Positions 31,840 to 43,165 of a stretch of 64,000 nucleotides of DNA are shown piece by piece (within the stretch, counting starts at the first letter, position 1; each line of letters starts with the position of its first letter). This stretch comes from Rhizomys pruinosus. Lineage: Eukaryota > Chordata > Mammalia > Rodentia > Spalacidae. The DNA lies in assembly GCA_009823505.1 (NCBI GenBank), contig VZQC01010551.1, positions 48,509 to 112,508 on the forward strand, given 5' to 3'. Both the position numbers and the translations under genes were made by a program. The notes beneath the pieces were generated by a model that ran no database searches, was not told where the DNA came from, and saw nothing but the letters and a program-made list of their open reading frames with translations.

Positions 31840-32000
31840 ATGAAAATCCAACAACCTAATTTTTCAAATATCCAAGAACTTTGAGAAACACTTTATAGAA
31901 AAGAATTTCTAAATGTGTAATTAGCATATGAAAAGATGCCCAGCATTATTATTCATCAAGAGAAAGCAAACCAAAACCACAAGGCAGTGAGGCTGCACTT
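31840..32000 (+). mobile_element. Ancient L1M ORF2-end fragment
   Basis: 'tatgaaaagatgcccagcat', 'tattattcatcaagagaaag' and 'caaaccaaaaccacaaggca' match the well-known L1M segment near the end of ORF2 ('gaaatgcaaatcaaaaccac'). Confidence 0.65.
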
Positions 32001-32149
32001 TCCAGAGGAGCGAGGACCCTAGCTGCAGCAGCTCCTGTGTGCTGCTGAGAATGGGGTGGAGCTATTGGGAAACCTGCTGCCCCGCGAAGGGGGCAGGTAC
32101 CTGGTTTCCGATTGAGTGACTGCAGTCCTGGGTGAAGCTTTTTGTTTTC

Positions 32150-32515
32150 AGAGCGAATTGCTTTTCTCGTTGCTTTGACATAATGCCTGACAAAAAGCGA
32201 CTTCAGGAAGGAAGGATTTTTGTGGCTCAGTGTGAGGGTACAATCCATCATGGCAGGAAAGCCATGCAAGGAGGAGCATGCAGCTCCTCATCACACTGCA
32301 TCCGCAGTCAGGAAGCAGAGAGAGAGGATCTCTGCTGATCAGCTTGCTTTTCCTTGTTCACTCGGGGACCCCTGCCCATGAGATGATGCTGCACACGTTA
32401 GGGTGTTTCTTCCCACCGCAGCCTAATCTAGAAATTTCCTCACAGGCATGCTCAAATGTTTGCCTGCTAGGTGAGTCTAGACAGGCAACTTGACAATATT
32501 AACCATCACAGAGTG
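32150..32515 (+). mobile_element. Rodent hAT-type repeat
   Basis: 'cgttgctttgacataatgcc', 'aggatttttgtggctcagtg', 'ccatcatggcaggaaagcca' and 'cttgacaatattaaccatca' match a family of rodent non-autonomous DNA elements related to URR1. I do not assign a subfamily. Confidence 0.65.
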
Positions 32516-32934
32516 TTTGCCGACCAAGAGGAGTGTATAAGAATGTCCATAGCATGGGTCTGGGGAGATAGCTCTGACGGGGTCTCACGGCACCAGCGGA
32601 ACCAGTGTGGGGAGGGAATAAGAAGCCAGCAGCTTCTCCCGGGAGCTGGAACTAGAACACAAAGCTTCAGCCCTGTGTGGGCTTCCCTGGCCCAGCCTGG
32701 CCCAGCTTACCAGTCTGCACTCAAGCTCTTGGCCTGGGGAGCCGGCCACAGCCCTTCTATGGCTGAATAAAACCCACCTGTCAGGGATCCACGCCTCCAG
32801 GTCACACAGACTGGTGGCCAGCTGCAGGCCTCTGTGCAGACAAAACCAGCTACCTAAACCAACACACACTTCCCAGGCTGGTGGTCTGCAGAGCAACCCC
32901 TTTCCAGCCAAAACTCACTAGCGACAAAGCAAGC
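32516..32934. other. GC-richer intergenic sequence
   Basis: Begins with a short B-type SINE head ('gtctggggagatagctctga', 32559-32578), then unassigned GC-rich sequence with 'cctggcccagcctggcccag', a small direct repeat. No gene evidence. Confidence 0.35.
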
Positions 32935-33235
32935 CCTGTGCCAAAAGGGCCTAGTTCATGTGCACAAAATTAACAAATTTGAGGGCTCCCCAGATGATGG
33001 TGAAAGGGAAAATCCATTTATTGTCCACAGCATCCAGTTTTTATACCCAGAGTGACATCCTATCTCGGCCTACTTTCAGAACCCCTGCCTCGTGTTCTGT
33101 AAACATCATGAGTACTTGTTAGACTCTTAATCCCAGGGCAGTCTCACAGGTTTGCTAATACAGGCAAATCCTGCCTAGGGCCAGGTTTCCCTGTAAACAG
33201 ACAAGCAGGTAATTTAGTACAATGTAGCTACAGGT
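32935..33235 (-). mobile_element. Candidate solo LTR
   Basis: The minus strand carries TATAAAAACTGGATGC (near 33045), then AATAAA about 20 bases further on, and could begin TGTAGCTACA and end TTGGCACA. TATA and poly(A) signal this close, with TG...CA ends, fit a short ERV LTR. No internal sequence adjoins and no target repeat was confirmed. Confidence 0.4.
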
Positions 33236-33239
33236 GGCC

Positions 33240-33575
33240 TCTTTGCTACCTACATAACTCAGTGAGTAAAGTGGTTGCTTCACAAGCATAAGGATCTGTG
33301 TCTAGCTCCCCAGCATCATGTAAAGTCCAAGTGTGGTGAGACACATCTGTAACCCCAGTGCTGGGGGAAGGGACAGGCAGATCCTGGGTTCTTGCTGGCA
33401 TTTAGCCAAAAAGACAAGCGCGGAGTTCAGTAAGAGAAGCTGTCTCAAAAAATAAGATGGAGAGCAATTGAGGAAGATACCCAATGTCTACCTCTGACCT
33501 CCACACCCACCCAGGCAGGCGCACCCCCACATCATGCTCCAGCACACACAAAAGCAAACTCTGTCCATAGCAGTT
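33240..33575 (+). mobile_element. B4 SINE
   Basis: 'taactcagtgagtaaagtgg', 'tctgtaaccccagtgctggg', 'aaaaataagatggagagcaa' and 'tgaggaagatacccaatgtc' follow B4 from end to end. Moderately diverged. Confidence 0.9.
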
Positions 33576-33711
33576 TGATTCATCATTCAAAATAAAATCA
33601 AATATTCATAGTATGGCTTTAAAAAAATAAGCTTCTTGCAAGGAAAAACTGATGTACAACATACATAAGTCTCCTCGACATCACGTAGACGGAAAGGAAG
33701 CCAGGAACTGG

Positions 33712-34012
33712 AATTTTTATTGAAGTTTTGTGTATTTCATACAACATTTCTTAATCAAATTTAGACCTAATTCCCCTTCCTTGACCCTCCCCATCAGAGT
33801 TCATGCATTCTACCTGCCATACATGTCTTTTTTTTGAATTCACAGTTTTTCTGTTTAATTTTATATTACTCTAAAGTATGCATACATACCCTCCACCTAT
33901 ATACCACAATTGCAAAGTCTGAAAGTAAGTAGTAGGTTAATTCTAGATCCCATTTAATTATTTATATTACATTATAATGGTACATTTGCTTTCCAGTAAA
34001 AGAATATATATA

Positions 34013-34059
<47 letters not shown>

Positions 34060-34560
34060 CTCAATTTGCCTTACTACTAGGTTTTTGGTGCTAGCATCCA
34101 CAGATGAGGGACCATTTGTCTTTTTTTTTCCCTGGGACTTTGTTACTTCACTTAGCATAATGTCTTCTAGTTCCATACATTTACCTGTGAAGTTCATTAC
34201 TGCTGCATAGAACTCCATTGTCTAGATGTACCACATTTTCTCTATCCACTCATTGGTTGAGGGGAAATTGGGTTGGTTTCAGCTCTTCGCTGTTGTGAAG
34301 AGAGCTGCACTAAACATGGCTGTGCATGTATCTCTGTGGTAGGATGAGTCTTGTGGGTATATACCCAGGAGTGGTATGACTGGCTCAGGTGGTAAGCTCA
34401 TTTTTGAGTCTTTTTAAGGGTTCAGTGTGGAGAAGGTTCTCCGCACTGCTTTCCATAGTGGTTGTACAAGTTTCCATTCCGACAAGCAGTGGATGAGTGT
34501 TCCCCTTTCCCCACAGCCGCTCCAACATTTGGTGTCTTTTACAGAAACTGGAAATTTTAA
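33712..34560 (-). mobile_element. Rodent L1 3' segment
   Basis: The plus strand begins 'aatttttattgaagttttgt' (reversed L1 3' end) and continues through the 3' UTR into the reverse of the ORF2 C-terminal region ('gggtatatacccaggagtgg', 'tttccatagtggttgtacaa'). It is homologous to parts of 54290-57315 and 58087-59077. 5'-truncated, not coding. Confidence 0.9.
34016..34059. repeat. (TG)n(TA)n microsatellite in the L1 3' UTR
   Basis: About 44 bases of alternating TG then TA. The same position in related L1 copies here (about 52326 and 54716) also holds CA/TA repeats, so this is a property of the L1 family. Confidence 0.95.
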
Positions 34561-34639
34561 TCAATCCATGGTCACACCAAAAGTGGTTACGCTAGGTGTG
34601 GTTGTAAGTGGACATGGTGTTTTTGACTGGAAAGGAATA

Positions 34640-34765
34640 TGATAGATCTTTCTGTTGTGATGGAAATATCCCTGATGGGAGCAGTAGTTACGATGCTGTC
34701 AGTGAAAATTCACCTGAGTTACACATAAATTTACGTATTCTACTGGAGTGGTCTTTGGACCTCAA
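34640..34765 (+). mobile_element. Ancient L1M 3' terminus
   Basis: 'ctgatgggagcagtagttac' to 'tggagtggtctttggacctc' follows the extreme 3' end of L1M families. Confidence 0.5.
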
Positions 34766-35124
34766 AACCCCAACAAAACCGTTAAATGTAGCCATGGCTC
34801 AGGTCTGTAGGGTATTTAACCACTCCAAGAGTCAGCAAGCACCACTGGCTCAGCCTTTAAAAAGGAAAAAGAAAACCAAACCTTTTCACCTTTTAAAATG
34901 TAAAACAAAGACTATTCAAAAAATTAAAAAATAAAATGTAAAACAAAGAGAAAAGGAAAAGGAAACCATTTACTTAAACTTCCCACTTCACAAATTCTAC
35001 ATTTGTAGTAGGAGAGGCTGATCATCCTACTTACCAATGAGAAGAGCTGGATGGGGTAAAGGGATCATTTCTAAGGCATTTCCCAGCTAAGAAAGACAAA
35101 GTGGGAATTCAAACCTGCATTAGT
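34766..35124. other. Intergenic, A-rich, nothing recognised
   Basis: Contains an A/G-rich run near 34858-34970. I see nothing else in it. Confidence 0.3.
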
Positions 35125-35490
35125 CTTTGCTGTGATAAAATACCATGGCTAAGGCAACGTATAGAAAGAGTTTACGCTGGCTTACAGTTCCAGCGGGTTA
35201 GAGTCCACCATGGCTGGGAGGGATAGCAGCAGTAAGCTCAGCAGCAGGAGCACGAAGCTGAGCTATCACATCTCCAGTCACAAATATGCAACAGGGTGAA
35301 TGAGCTAGAAGTGGGGAGAGGTGGGGACTCTCAAAGCCCACCCCCAGTGGTGTGCTTCTCCAGCAGGGCTGCACCTCCTGAAGGTTCTATGACGACCGGA
35401 CCCCCACAACACACACAGCACCACCACCTGGGTAACAAATGTTCAGTTGATTAAGCCTGTGGAGGACATTTCTTATTCAAACTACCACAA
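35125..35490 (+). mobile_element. Rodent hAT-type repeat
   Basis: 'ctttgctgtgataaaatacc', 'ctggcttacagttccagcgg', 'aaagcccacccccagtggtg' and 'cttattcaaactaccacaaa' match a rodent non-autonomous DNA element distinct from the URR1 copies at 8, 29 and 43 kb. Confidence 0.7.
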
Positions 35491-35740
35491 AGGCCAAGGA
35501 TGCTTTAATGCATTGTATCATGACTACAGTTGGGCAATATTAACCTACTCAGTGACTGTCACTCCTTGTTCTTTAGAAACAGCACAGACTGAATCCTTGA
35601 GAAAAATCTGGAAACTATTTGGTGAGAATGAGTCCAGAGTCTTATAGGTTATTTTCCTTAATGCAGAGTCAATATATTTGCATAATGCAATACCCCCAAG
35701 GGGCCCCAAAGTGCCTATGGTGAGGTACAGGTTTATTCTT

Positions 35741-35942
35741 TACCTGTATGAGTGCATTACCTACATGTATATAAGTGCACCCATGTCATTCAGTGCCCAC
35801 AGAGATGAGAAGAGGGCATTGGATTCCCTTGGAACTGAAGTTACAGACCATTGTTAGTCACCACGTGGGCACTAGGAATTGAACCCTGGTCCTCTGAAAG
35901 AGCAGTCGGTGCTCTTAATCACTGAGCCATCTCTCCAGCCCT
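35741..35942 (-). mobile_element. B3 SINE with perfect 13-bp TSD
   Basis: Reverse B3 ending 'gagccatctctccagccct'. Flanked by 'caggtttattctt' at 35728-35740 and 35943-35955. Confidence 0.95.
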
Positions 35943-35955
35943 CAGGTTTATTCTT

Positions 35956-37143
35956 AGAAGTCCACCTGGATTAGTTAGAGAGGGAGCCTCATCAAGGAAG
36001 TTATATATAGGTAGATGTAGGTAGGAAGCACTGCAGGTCTGAGCCAGGCCGTCCTCTTTCCTCCTGTTGGAAATGCTCTGGGATCAGGTGGGAGCCTGCA
36101 GCTGTAGCCTGTATCCCTGCAGTGGATCTCAGCTGAGCTTCAGTCTCCTGGCAAGGCACGAGCAGCAGGTGGGGACCCTGTGGGGGTCAGTTGTCATGGG
36201 AATCTGACTTTCAGATGCTGACAGATATTGAAAGAAAATGCATTGCACATAACATACTACTTTAAAGATCTGTGATTTGCAATGCTGAGAGAGCATAATG
36301 GACTTATTAAGAACACAGCAAGACTTTGAAAATCATTTCTTAAATGTCATAGCCTTGTATCAGTAGATTCACAAATGAATAGGAATTGTGAGATGTGTAT
36401 ATTAAAATACAATTTTCTGAAAGAAAGGCTCTCTGCAACTAATTCTTGCAAATTCATATATCTAAAAGTATACGGATTAAGATATTAAGTCCACAAAAGG
36501 GCAATTCAACAGCAGCATACTGAAGGTTGAGGAATGCTCTGAGGAGCTGAGGTTTAGATCAGGACTCCCATGTGAAGTGGGTTTGTAAATGTTTCTCAGG
36601 ATAAACAGTGCATTCATGACTTAATAATTATTCTGATTGTAAACAGGGTCATCATCAGTAAAGTTACATTATAAGTGGAGAGAAGAATCTGTAAAAGTAG
36701 AAAATAGCCAATAAAAACAAATAACCAAAGAACATTAGGAAAGGAAAATAATGTGTCCATCTGACAGCTATTTCCTTTAAAGATCATCCAGCCATGTCCT
36801 TGATGAATTTGGGAATGTCATTTTACAGACAGTGTCTTTATAACCAAGTTTTACTGAATACTTATTTATTGGTTGAAAGAAATTCCATGAACTGAAATGC
36901 CGAAACGTATGCTGCGTGATGGAGAACAAGGAATTGCACGCCGTCTCCCAGTGGGGCACTGTCTATCAAGGAAAGTCACAGTGGGGTTGTGTGGAACGCG
37001 TGTAATTGTTCCTGTTGATTCTACAGAATTTTCCTCTCACATCAGGTCACTGTATATCTAGCTTAATGACAAAGGATTTTTAAAATGAGGATACTTACAG
37101 TTTTTTTATTTTACCCACAGATATTTATACAAAATGTAGAATT
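35956..37143. other. Repeat-poor intergenic sequence
   Basis: Nearly 1.2 kb with no SINE or L1 recognised. The 36.0-36.2 kb part is GC-richer. No exon is supported. Confidence 0.3.
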
Positions 37144-37358
37144 GGTGGCCAGAGAGATGGCTCAGTGGTTAAGAACACTGGCTGCTCTTGCAGAGGACCT
37201 GGGTTCAGTTCCCAGCATCCACATGGCATCCAACAACTGTCCATACCTCCAGTTCCAGGGGATCAGACTCCCTCTTCTGACTCCCAAGGGTATTGCCTAA
37301 CATGGGTGCACTTAACATACATGCAGTCTAAATACACTTATATACATAAAATAATAGA
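37144..37358 (+). mobile_element. B3 SINE
   Basis: Head 'ggccagagagatggctcagt', body 'gcatccacatggcatccaac', A-rich tail. Directly followed by a B1 in the opposite orientation. Confidence 0.93.
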
Positions 37359-37360
37359 AT

Positions 37361-37505
37361 ATTTTTTTGACTGGGTCTCTGTAGCCCCAACCCACCTGGA
37401 ACTCACTATGCAGACCAAGCTGCCCTCAATCTCACAGAGATCTGCCTGCCTCTGCCTCTGCCTCTGCCTCCAAGTGCTGAGATTAAAGACATGGGTCACC
37501 ACTGA
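37361..37505 (-). mobile_element. B1 SINE, tail-to-tail with a B3
   Basis: Reverse B1 with a (TGCCTC)n expansion, 'ctgcctctgcctctgcctct', at about 37443-37470. Its T-tail abuts the A/T-rich tail of the preceding B3, so the two form an inverted tail-to-tail pair. Confidence 0.9.
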
Positions 37506-37589
37506 CATTAAGTAAAATTTTTTAATGTAGAATTATAGTAAACAATTTTAGTAGACAGTAAAAGGGTTGTTTTGACTTTGTCAAGTGAC

Positions 37590-37690
37590 TTAGAGCCAGG
37601 CATAGTGGTACATGCCTAAAATTGCAAAAATACCATGAGTTTGAGGCTGGCCTAAGCAACCTAAGGAGACTCTATGAGAGAGAAGGTACA
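37590..37690 (+). mobile_element. Old B1-like SINE fragment
   Basis: 'agccaggcatagtggtacat' and 'gagtttgaggctggcctaag' recall B1. Strongly diverged. Confidence 0.55.
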
Positions 37691-37941
37691 GAGGGAGGCT
37701 CTAGAAAGAATAAACTGTCAAGTCATAAACATTAATGAAGTAAAAAAGGACAAAATGCACATATGCATATATTGAACCTAACAATTAGGTTAGAGAAACT
37801 AAGAACATGCCAAGTTTAAATTAGATACTAGGCAAACTGCAGTGACTTGAAAAGATTGCTTTCACATTCCAGAATCTTAACTCCAAGGGAAAAATAATTC
37901 TTATAGGCTCTAGGGTCTTACCTAAGAAAGTCATACATTGA

Positions 37942-38199
37942 GGGCTGGGGAGATGGCTCAGCAGTTAAGAGCACTGACTGCTCTCGAAGAGGACCCAGGT
38001 TAGATTTCCAGCACCCACATGGTGGCTAAGAATGGTCTTTAAGCCGGGGGTGGTGGTGCACACCTTTAATCCTAGCACTTGGGAGGCAGAGGCAGGCAGA
38101 TCTCTGTGAGTTCAAGGCCAGCCTGGTCTACAGAGTGAGCTCCAGGCCAGCTGGGGCTTTAAGGAGACCTTATCTCAAAAAAGATCAAAAAAAAAAAAA
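37942..38199 (+). mobile_element. Chimeric B3-B1 SINE with one shared TSD
   Basis: The first 101 bp (37942-38042) are the 5' half of a B3 ('gggctggggagatggctcag' to 'catggtggctaagaatgg'). This joins a complete B1 starting 'gccgggggtggtggtgcaca' at 38043 and ending in poly(A). The whole unit is flanked by 'aaagtcatacattga' (37927-37941) and 'aaagtcatacactga' (38200-38214). The junction has no duplicated bases of its own, so the two parts seem to have inserted together. Confidence 0.85.
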
Positions 38200-38259
38200 A
38201 AAGTCATACACTGAAATTCCTAGTATGACATAATTTGGAAATAAAGTTTTTGTTTTCTT

Positions 38260-38462
38260 TAAGGGTGTGATGCTGGGTAGGTTGGCCAGGCTCCAGGGAT
38301 GGACCCAAACTAAAGAGCATTGGGGAGCACAAATTAGACTCAATAGGCTTTAAAAAAATAACAGGGGACCTGAAGTTGGGGGTGGGGTTTGAGAAGAGGT
38401 CTGAATCTGATCAAAATACATTGTATGAAATTCTCAAGGAATCAATAAAAATATTTAAAAAA
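38260..38462 (+). mobile_element. Rodent L1 3' UTR end
   Basis: 'ccaggctccagggatggacc', 'gaagaggtctgaatctgatc', 'aaaatacattgtatgaaatt' and 'aatcaataaaaatat' are the terminal L1 3' UTR with its AATAAA. A homologous piece lies at 51548-51743. Confidence 0.88.
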
Positions 38463-39164
38463 ATAAAAGTTGAAAATGATGATTCTAATCAATTATGTTT
38501 GTCAACACAGTGTAAAAATATTTATGGGTTCACTGATATATTAAGTAAAAGCTAGTCCTTCTCAAAAATTAACTTTCTCCATCAGAGGAAACCTTTAAAA
38601 GGAACCAGAACACACTCTGTTACTTAAAGAGCCCTGAGGATATTCAGAACAGTGCTCCTCCAAGCTGCACAGGTGAGAAGACACTGTCAGCTGAAAAGCA
38701 GATGGGATGTTAGTGGTGGAGGTCCACAGGTACCTGTTATTACAGTTCTGGAGGGAAGGAATCCATAATGTGTTTCACTAAGCTAAAATTAACATGTCCT
38801 TAGGTGTGAGTTCTCTCTGGAAACTTTAGGAGAGAATCTTGTTTCCTTCCCTTCATCTCCTAGAGCTTCCTGTGCACCTTGTCCTTGAACCTTCTTATAA
38901 CTTTTGTCACCTGCACAGCACCATCGCTCCTCCTCTGGCCTTTTATTCCTTGTGCTCTCTGCCTCTTCCTTTTCCTTATAAGAGGACTTGGAATTACATT
39001 CTATTCTCCTGGATAACCCAAGGCTGATCTCCCCATCTCACAACCTTTAGCTTAGGTACTCGTAAGATTCTGTCCAGGTAAGGGAACTTCCAGGTTTCCG
39101 AGATGTAGATATCTTGGGGTGAGGGCATTTTTATACTTCCTTCGAGGACTCAGTTTTTTTGTTT
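38463..39164. other. Intergenic, nothing recognised
   Basis: No repeat is recognised. A short pyrimidine-rich open frame at 38.84-39.03 kb lacks support. Confidence 0.3.
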
Positions 39165-39171
39165 TGTTTAA

Positions 39172-39388
39172 TATCTTTATTTTTTATTTATGTGTATGAG
39201 TGTATTGCCTGCATACGTGTAAATGCACCTGTGTCATATGATGCCTGAAGAAATAGGAGGAAGGTGTTGGATACCCTGGAACTGGAGTTACAGACTCCAG
39301 TTAGCTGACATTTGGATGTTGGGATTGAACCCAGGTCCTCTGCAAGAGCAGTTAGTGCTCTTAACCACTGAACCATCTCTTCAGCCCC
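39172..39388 (-). mobile_element. B3 SINE
   Basis: Reverse B3, 'aaccatctcttcagcccc' at the head end and 'ctggaactggagttacagac' in the body. Diverged. Confidence 0.92.
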
Positions 39389-39440
39389 AGGACCCTCTTT
39401 GTAAAAGAGCAAAGTAAATAGATTCTAAAACACCAATGCT

Positions 39441-39587
39441 TGCCAGGTGTGGTGGCCCATGCCTTTAATCCCAACACTCCAGAGGTAAAGGCAGACAGAG
39501 CTTTGTGAGTTCAACCTGGTCTACATAGTGAGTTCCAGACCAGCTGGGACTACAGGGAGAACCTGTCTCAAAAAACCCAACAAAAAC
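39441..39587 (+). mobile_element. B1 SINE with 10-bp TSD
   Basis: 'tgccaggtgtggtggcccat' to a short A-rich tail. Flanked by 'caccaatgct' (39431-39440 and 39588-39597). Confidence 0.93.
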
Positions 39588-39722
39588 CACCAATGCTCAT
39601 CAAGGACTTAACCTGGCCAGGCATTTTGTAGGTGATACTGAAGTAAGTGACCCATGGCTTGCCTGACAGCTTCATCTAGAGATGGAGATGAACCCGGAAA
39701 GCATTCACAGGCTGTTGTTCAT

Positions 39723-39890
39723 AGCCCCTGGCTGGAGCCCCGCCCCTGGCTGGAGCCACGCCTCCTGTTGGAGCCCCTCCCCTGGCTGGAGCCACGCCCC
39801 TGGTTGGAGCCACGCCCCTGGCTGGAGTCCCGCCCCTGGCTGGGGCCCCGCCCCTGGCTGGAGCCCCGCCCCTGGCTGGAGCTCCACTGT
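39723..39890. repeat. 18-bp GC-rich minisatellite, about 9 copies
   Basis: Unit GCCCCTGGCTGGAGCCCC, with variants such as 'gccacgcccctgg'. The unit is a multiple of three and lacks stops, so it shows apparent PWLEPR-type or PGAGLQ-type peptide repeats on the two strands. CCGCCC/CCACGCCC words would bind SP1/KLF-type factors in general. It stands out sharply from AT-rich surroundings. Confidence 0.95.
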
Positions 39891-41496
39891 CTTCTGCTCC
39901 CCTGTCATTCCTCTCTTAGTGTCCATGACTCTCTAGACCATTATTTATAGTCCTTCTTGTAAGATGCACTTCTTTATGCAGGCATCCGTTTTTCCTCAGT
40001 AACTGACCCACCTCACTGAGAGTTTGTGAGAGGCACGGGTATTATAAAATGGAAGGTACACTCCATAGCTGTACCACAGAGAGTGCAAGGTCTCCATTTT
40101 ATATTATTTCATTAATTAATTGTTGATACAATGCCTCAAATCCAACTTTTCTAAGAAGGTTTTCAAATGTGGATATTTTAAAAGAATTTAAACAAATTGT
40201 GGTTATGAAATTTGGGGAGAGCAAGCAGCTACAAGAAAAGAAAATGTATGAATGTATAGTCTGTGTTTACAGTCCTAGTCACTATGACTATTTAAATTTA
40301 AGTAACTAAATTAAAACCAGTCCCTTGGGTTCACTATTCACATTTCAAGTGCTTGTGACCCATGGCTACTTTTTGAACAGAGTAACCATAAAACATTTTC
40401 ATTATCACATAAAGCTGTGTATGTCAGAACAGGTTGACAGTAAAACTCAGAACTCCCTTACTCTTAAAACCCAGTCTCTGTCATGATCACAGTCACTCAG
40501 GCTTTGTGAGGCAGTGGATTGTGGACGTGCAGACAGTACTCAGTGGCCCATGGGAATGTATCTGTGGCACGATGCTCAGATGTTTCACATGATGCAGAAT
40601 CATCCTGTATCCAACAAGGCTTATGAAAGTCTTGAAATCTAGTAATTATGGCTTCAGCCTAAATCCTCACTCCATTTCACACATAAACATAAACTGATTT
40701 AGGTTTTACTACACACCCAATTATCCAAGAATGCAGCTGTTGTGGACCTTACAGGATGCATGTACCTTGATGTTCACAACTCTTCAAGTCTGCATCGCAG
40801 AAACCTTGACACCAGCAAGGATGGTGCACATTTAAATTGCCAATACAGCCATTGACTCACCAGTGATTTTATGTAGAGATACAAGCATCTAACAACTTTG
40901 GTACAGCTGAAAAAAGGTACATATTTTATTGTAGCCTTTCTGGGTTTTTCCCCCTGGAGTTAAGCACTGTATTGGTTTATTTAAATTGCCTATGAAAGTT
41001 ACATTTCCTATGTATTCTATTACCAGAGAGTAAAGAGGCCATTAGAACACATTTGTGTTATAAAGAGACCTTGTTCCATAGGGCTGAGAGCCTTAGTGCT
41101 GGGGTTGAGGGGCGGATTCTTAGCTCCCTCATCTCCTCCTTCCTGCTAACTCCCACCTTCTCTCTCTGCTTCTCCCCACTGGCTACTTGCTTTTTCTAAA
41201 GCTGAGAAAGCAAACAAGCTGGTATTTCAGCCTCCTGTCTTGGAAAACTGATTTCCTGGTAGGATCCTGCCTTCCTGTCACTGGGACACTCCAAGTATGG
41301 GAGAAGCCTTCCCTGTTCTTTTCATTCTCTAGCCTCTAGCCTAGCCAATCCACCCCCACCCTGGTGTCCTTACCCCCACCTACTCAGAATCTGAAGATTC
41401 CCACCTTGTCTTTTCCCTTTGTCTCATCCCATGCACCAAGGAATTTTCTGGTTCATCTTTGGACCCAGAGCAGACTTGAGGTTCAATGAACCTCCC
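39891..41496. other. Repeat-poor intergenic sequence
   Basis: About 1.6 kb without a repeat I can name. The 41.1-41.4 kb part is C/T-rich. No exon is supported. Confidence 0.3.
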
Positions 41497-41760
41497 AAGG
41501 TCTGGGGAGGTGGCTCAGTCAGTGAGACCTCAGTTCAATCTCTAGCACCTGAATCAAAGCCGAATGTGGTAGGCTGGGTCTGTCCTGGGGAGGCAGAGCC
41601 AGGAGGATCCCAGTACTTCCCAGCAAGCCAGTCTAGCTGAATTGGCAAGTTCTAGGTTAAGTGAGAGACCTTGTCTCAAAAAATAAGGTGGAAAGAATTG
41701 AGGAAGGCATCCAATGTCACCCTCCCCCCACATGAAAACACATGCATTGTACACAGTAAA
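41497..41760 (+). mobile_element. B4 SINE
   Basis: 'gtctggggaggtggctcagt', 'agagaccttgtctcaaaaaa' and 'taaggtggaaagaattgagg' are B4. Some of the head-body joint is deleted. Confidence 0.85.
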
Positions 41761-42363
41761 TAAAAACCAATTACATACGGACAGGAAGGAATTTTGAATT
41801 CCTTAAAGCAAGGTTTTTAGGACATTGAGAACAAATAATTTGGATAGGTTTAAGTTGTTTTTTGTTTTTTTTTTCTGAAGGTATGGAATCACTTTTTGTA
41901 AATCCAAGATCATTAACTATTATATTTGCCACGATCAACTTTCCTTTTGGATACTAATCAACCCATTTTTTGAGTTGCTTGTTCTCCTTGGAATTTACCT
42001 CCAGCGATGCTGCAAAGCAGCTCTGGGTTTTGATATGTTGGATCCCAGGAACAGTCTGACAGTTTCCTTACTGCTTATAACCTGCAGTTCCCCACAGAGG
42101 CTTCTTCTCCTCTGCAGCTTCTGCCAACTGGTTGTCACAGCATTAATTAAACTGGAAGAAGAAAGGCATTTCGTGTCATTTTCTATATTGGATGCCTTCA
42201 AGTTATGGATGCATCTCCATGGAGAATCCTGTATGTAAACTGAGAACAACTGCCTGGGAACAGGACGAGAGCTCAGGCAGGACACTGTGCAGAGGGAAAG
42301 TGCAGCACAGGAACATGGAGCTCTGCTGCAAGAATCAAATGTTTTAGAGATAGAGAAGTAGAG
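41761..42363. other. Repeat-free intergenic sequence
   Basis: No repeat is recognised. Both strands hold overlapping frames at 41975-42285, which suggests chance rather than coding. Confidence 0.3.
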
Positions 42364-42520
42364 GCTGGGCGTGGTGGCACACTCTTTAATCTCAGCACTC
42401 CAGAAGCCAATCTAGGCAGATCTCTATGAGTTCAAGGCCAGCCTGATCTACATAGAGAATTCCAAGCCATCCAGAGCTACATAGTAAGACATTGTCTCAA
42501 AATAAGTAAATAAATAAGTA
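42364..42520 (+). mobile_element. B1 SINE
   Basis: 'gctgggcgtggtggcacact', 'aggccagcctgatctacata', ending in an 'aataagtaaataaataag' tail. Confidence 0.9.
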
Positions 42521-42755
42521 AACCAAAAATAACAAGAATAATGACAAATAGAGAAATATAAGTGTACTACTTTTGTAATTTTCAAATTACATTTGAACTT
42601 CCACAAAATACTAAGTGGCTGCATCTTGTTTATGGATACAATGCTTATTGCTCCCATATCTAAATGAAGGTTCATTTGCTCTGAAGTAAGAAACATGTTT
42701 TCTCCTATCTTCCTTTTAATATAATTTTAGATTTATATTTTAGATGTATCCAGAT
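42521..42755. other. AT-rich spacer
   Basis: AT-rich sequence between a B1 and the URR1-like element. Nothing is recognised. Confidence 0.3.
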
Positions 42756-43165
42756 GTTCTAGTTTGTCTTCCATTGCTGTGACAAAACACTCTGACCGAC
42801 ACCAACTTGGGGAGGAAAGGGTTTATTCAGCTTACATCTCCTGGGTCACAGTTCATCACTTAGGGAGCCCAAGGCAGGAACTCAGGGCAGCAACCTGCAG
42901 GCAGGAGCTGAAGCACAGGTCATGGAGGAATGCTGTTCACTGGCTTGCTCCCGTGGCTCATGCCCAGCCTGCCCTCTTATACTGTACACAACAACCTGCC
43001 CAGGGTGGCACCACCCATAGTGGGCTGGGCCCTCCCACATTGCTCAACAATCAAGACAATACTCCACAGACGTGGCCACAGGCCAATCCAATGGAGCCAA
43101 TTCCCCAATTGAGGCTCCCTCAACTCAGGTGTGTCAAGTTGACATTAAGCTATCCAGCACACCAG
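42756..43165 (+). mobile_element. URR1-like rodent hAT element
   Basis: 'ttgctgtgacaaaacactct', 'caacttggggaggaaagggt', 'gctgggccctcccacattgc' and 'aggtgtgtcaagttgacatt'. Very similar to 29022-29425. Confidence 0.9.

Noticed and set aside
39654..39950. 98-codon frame with PWLEPR repeats
   Set aside because: The 18-bp minisatellite is in frame by length only; all three readings on both strands look repetitive and no gene context exists.
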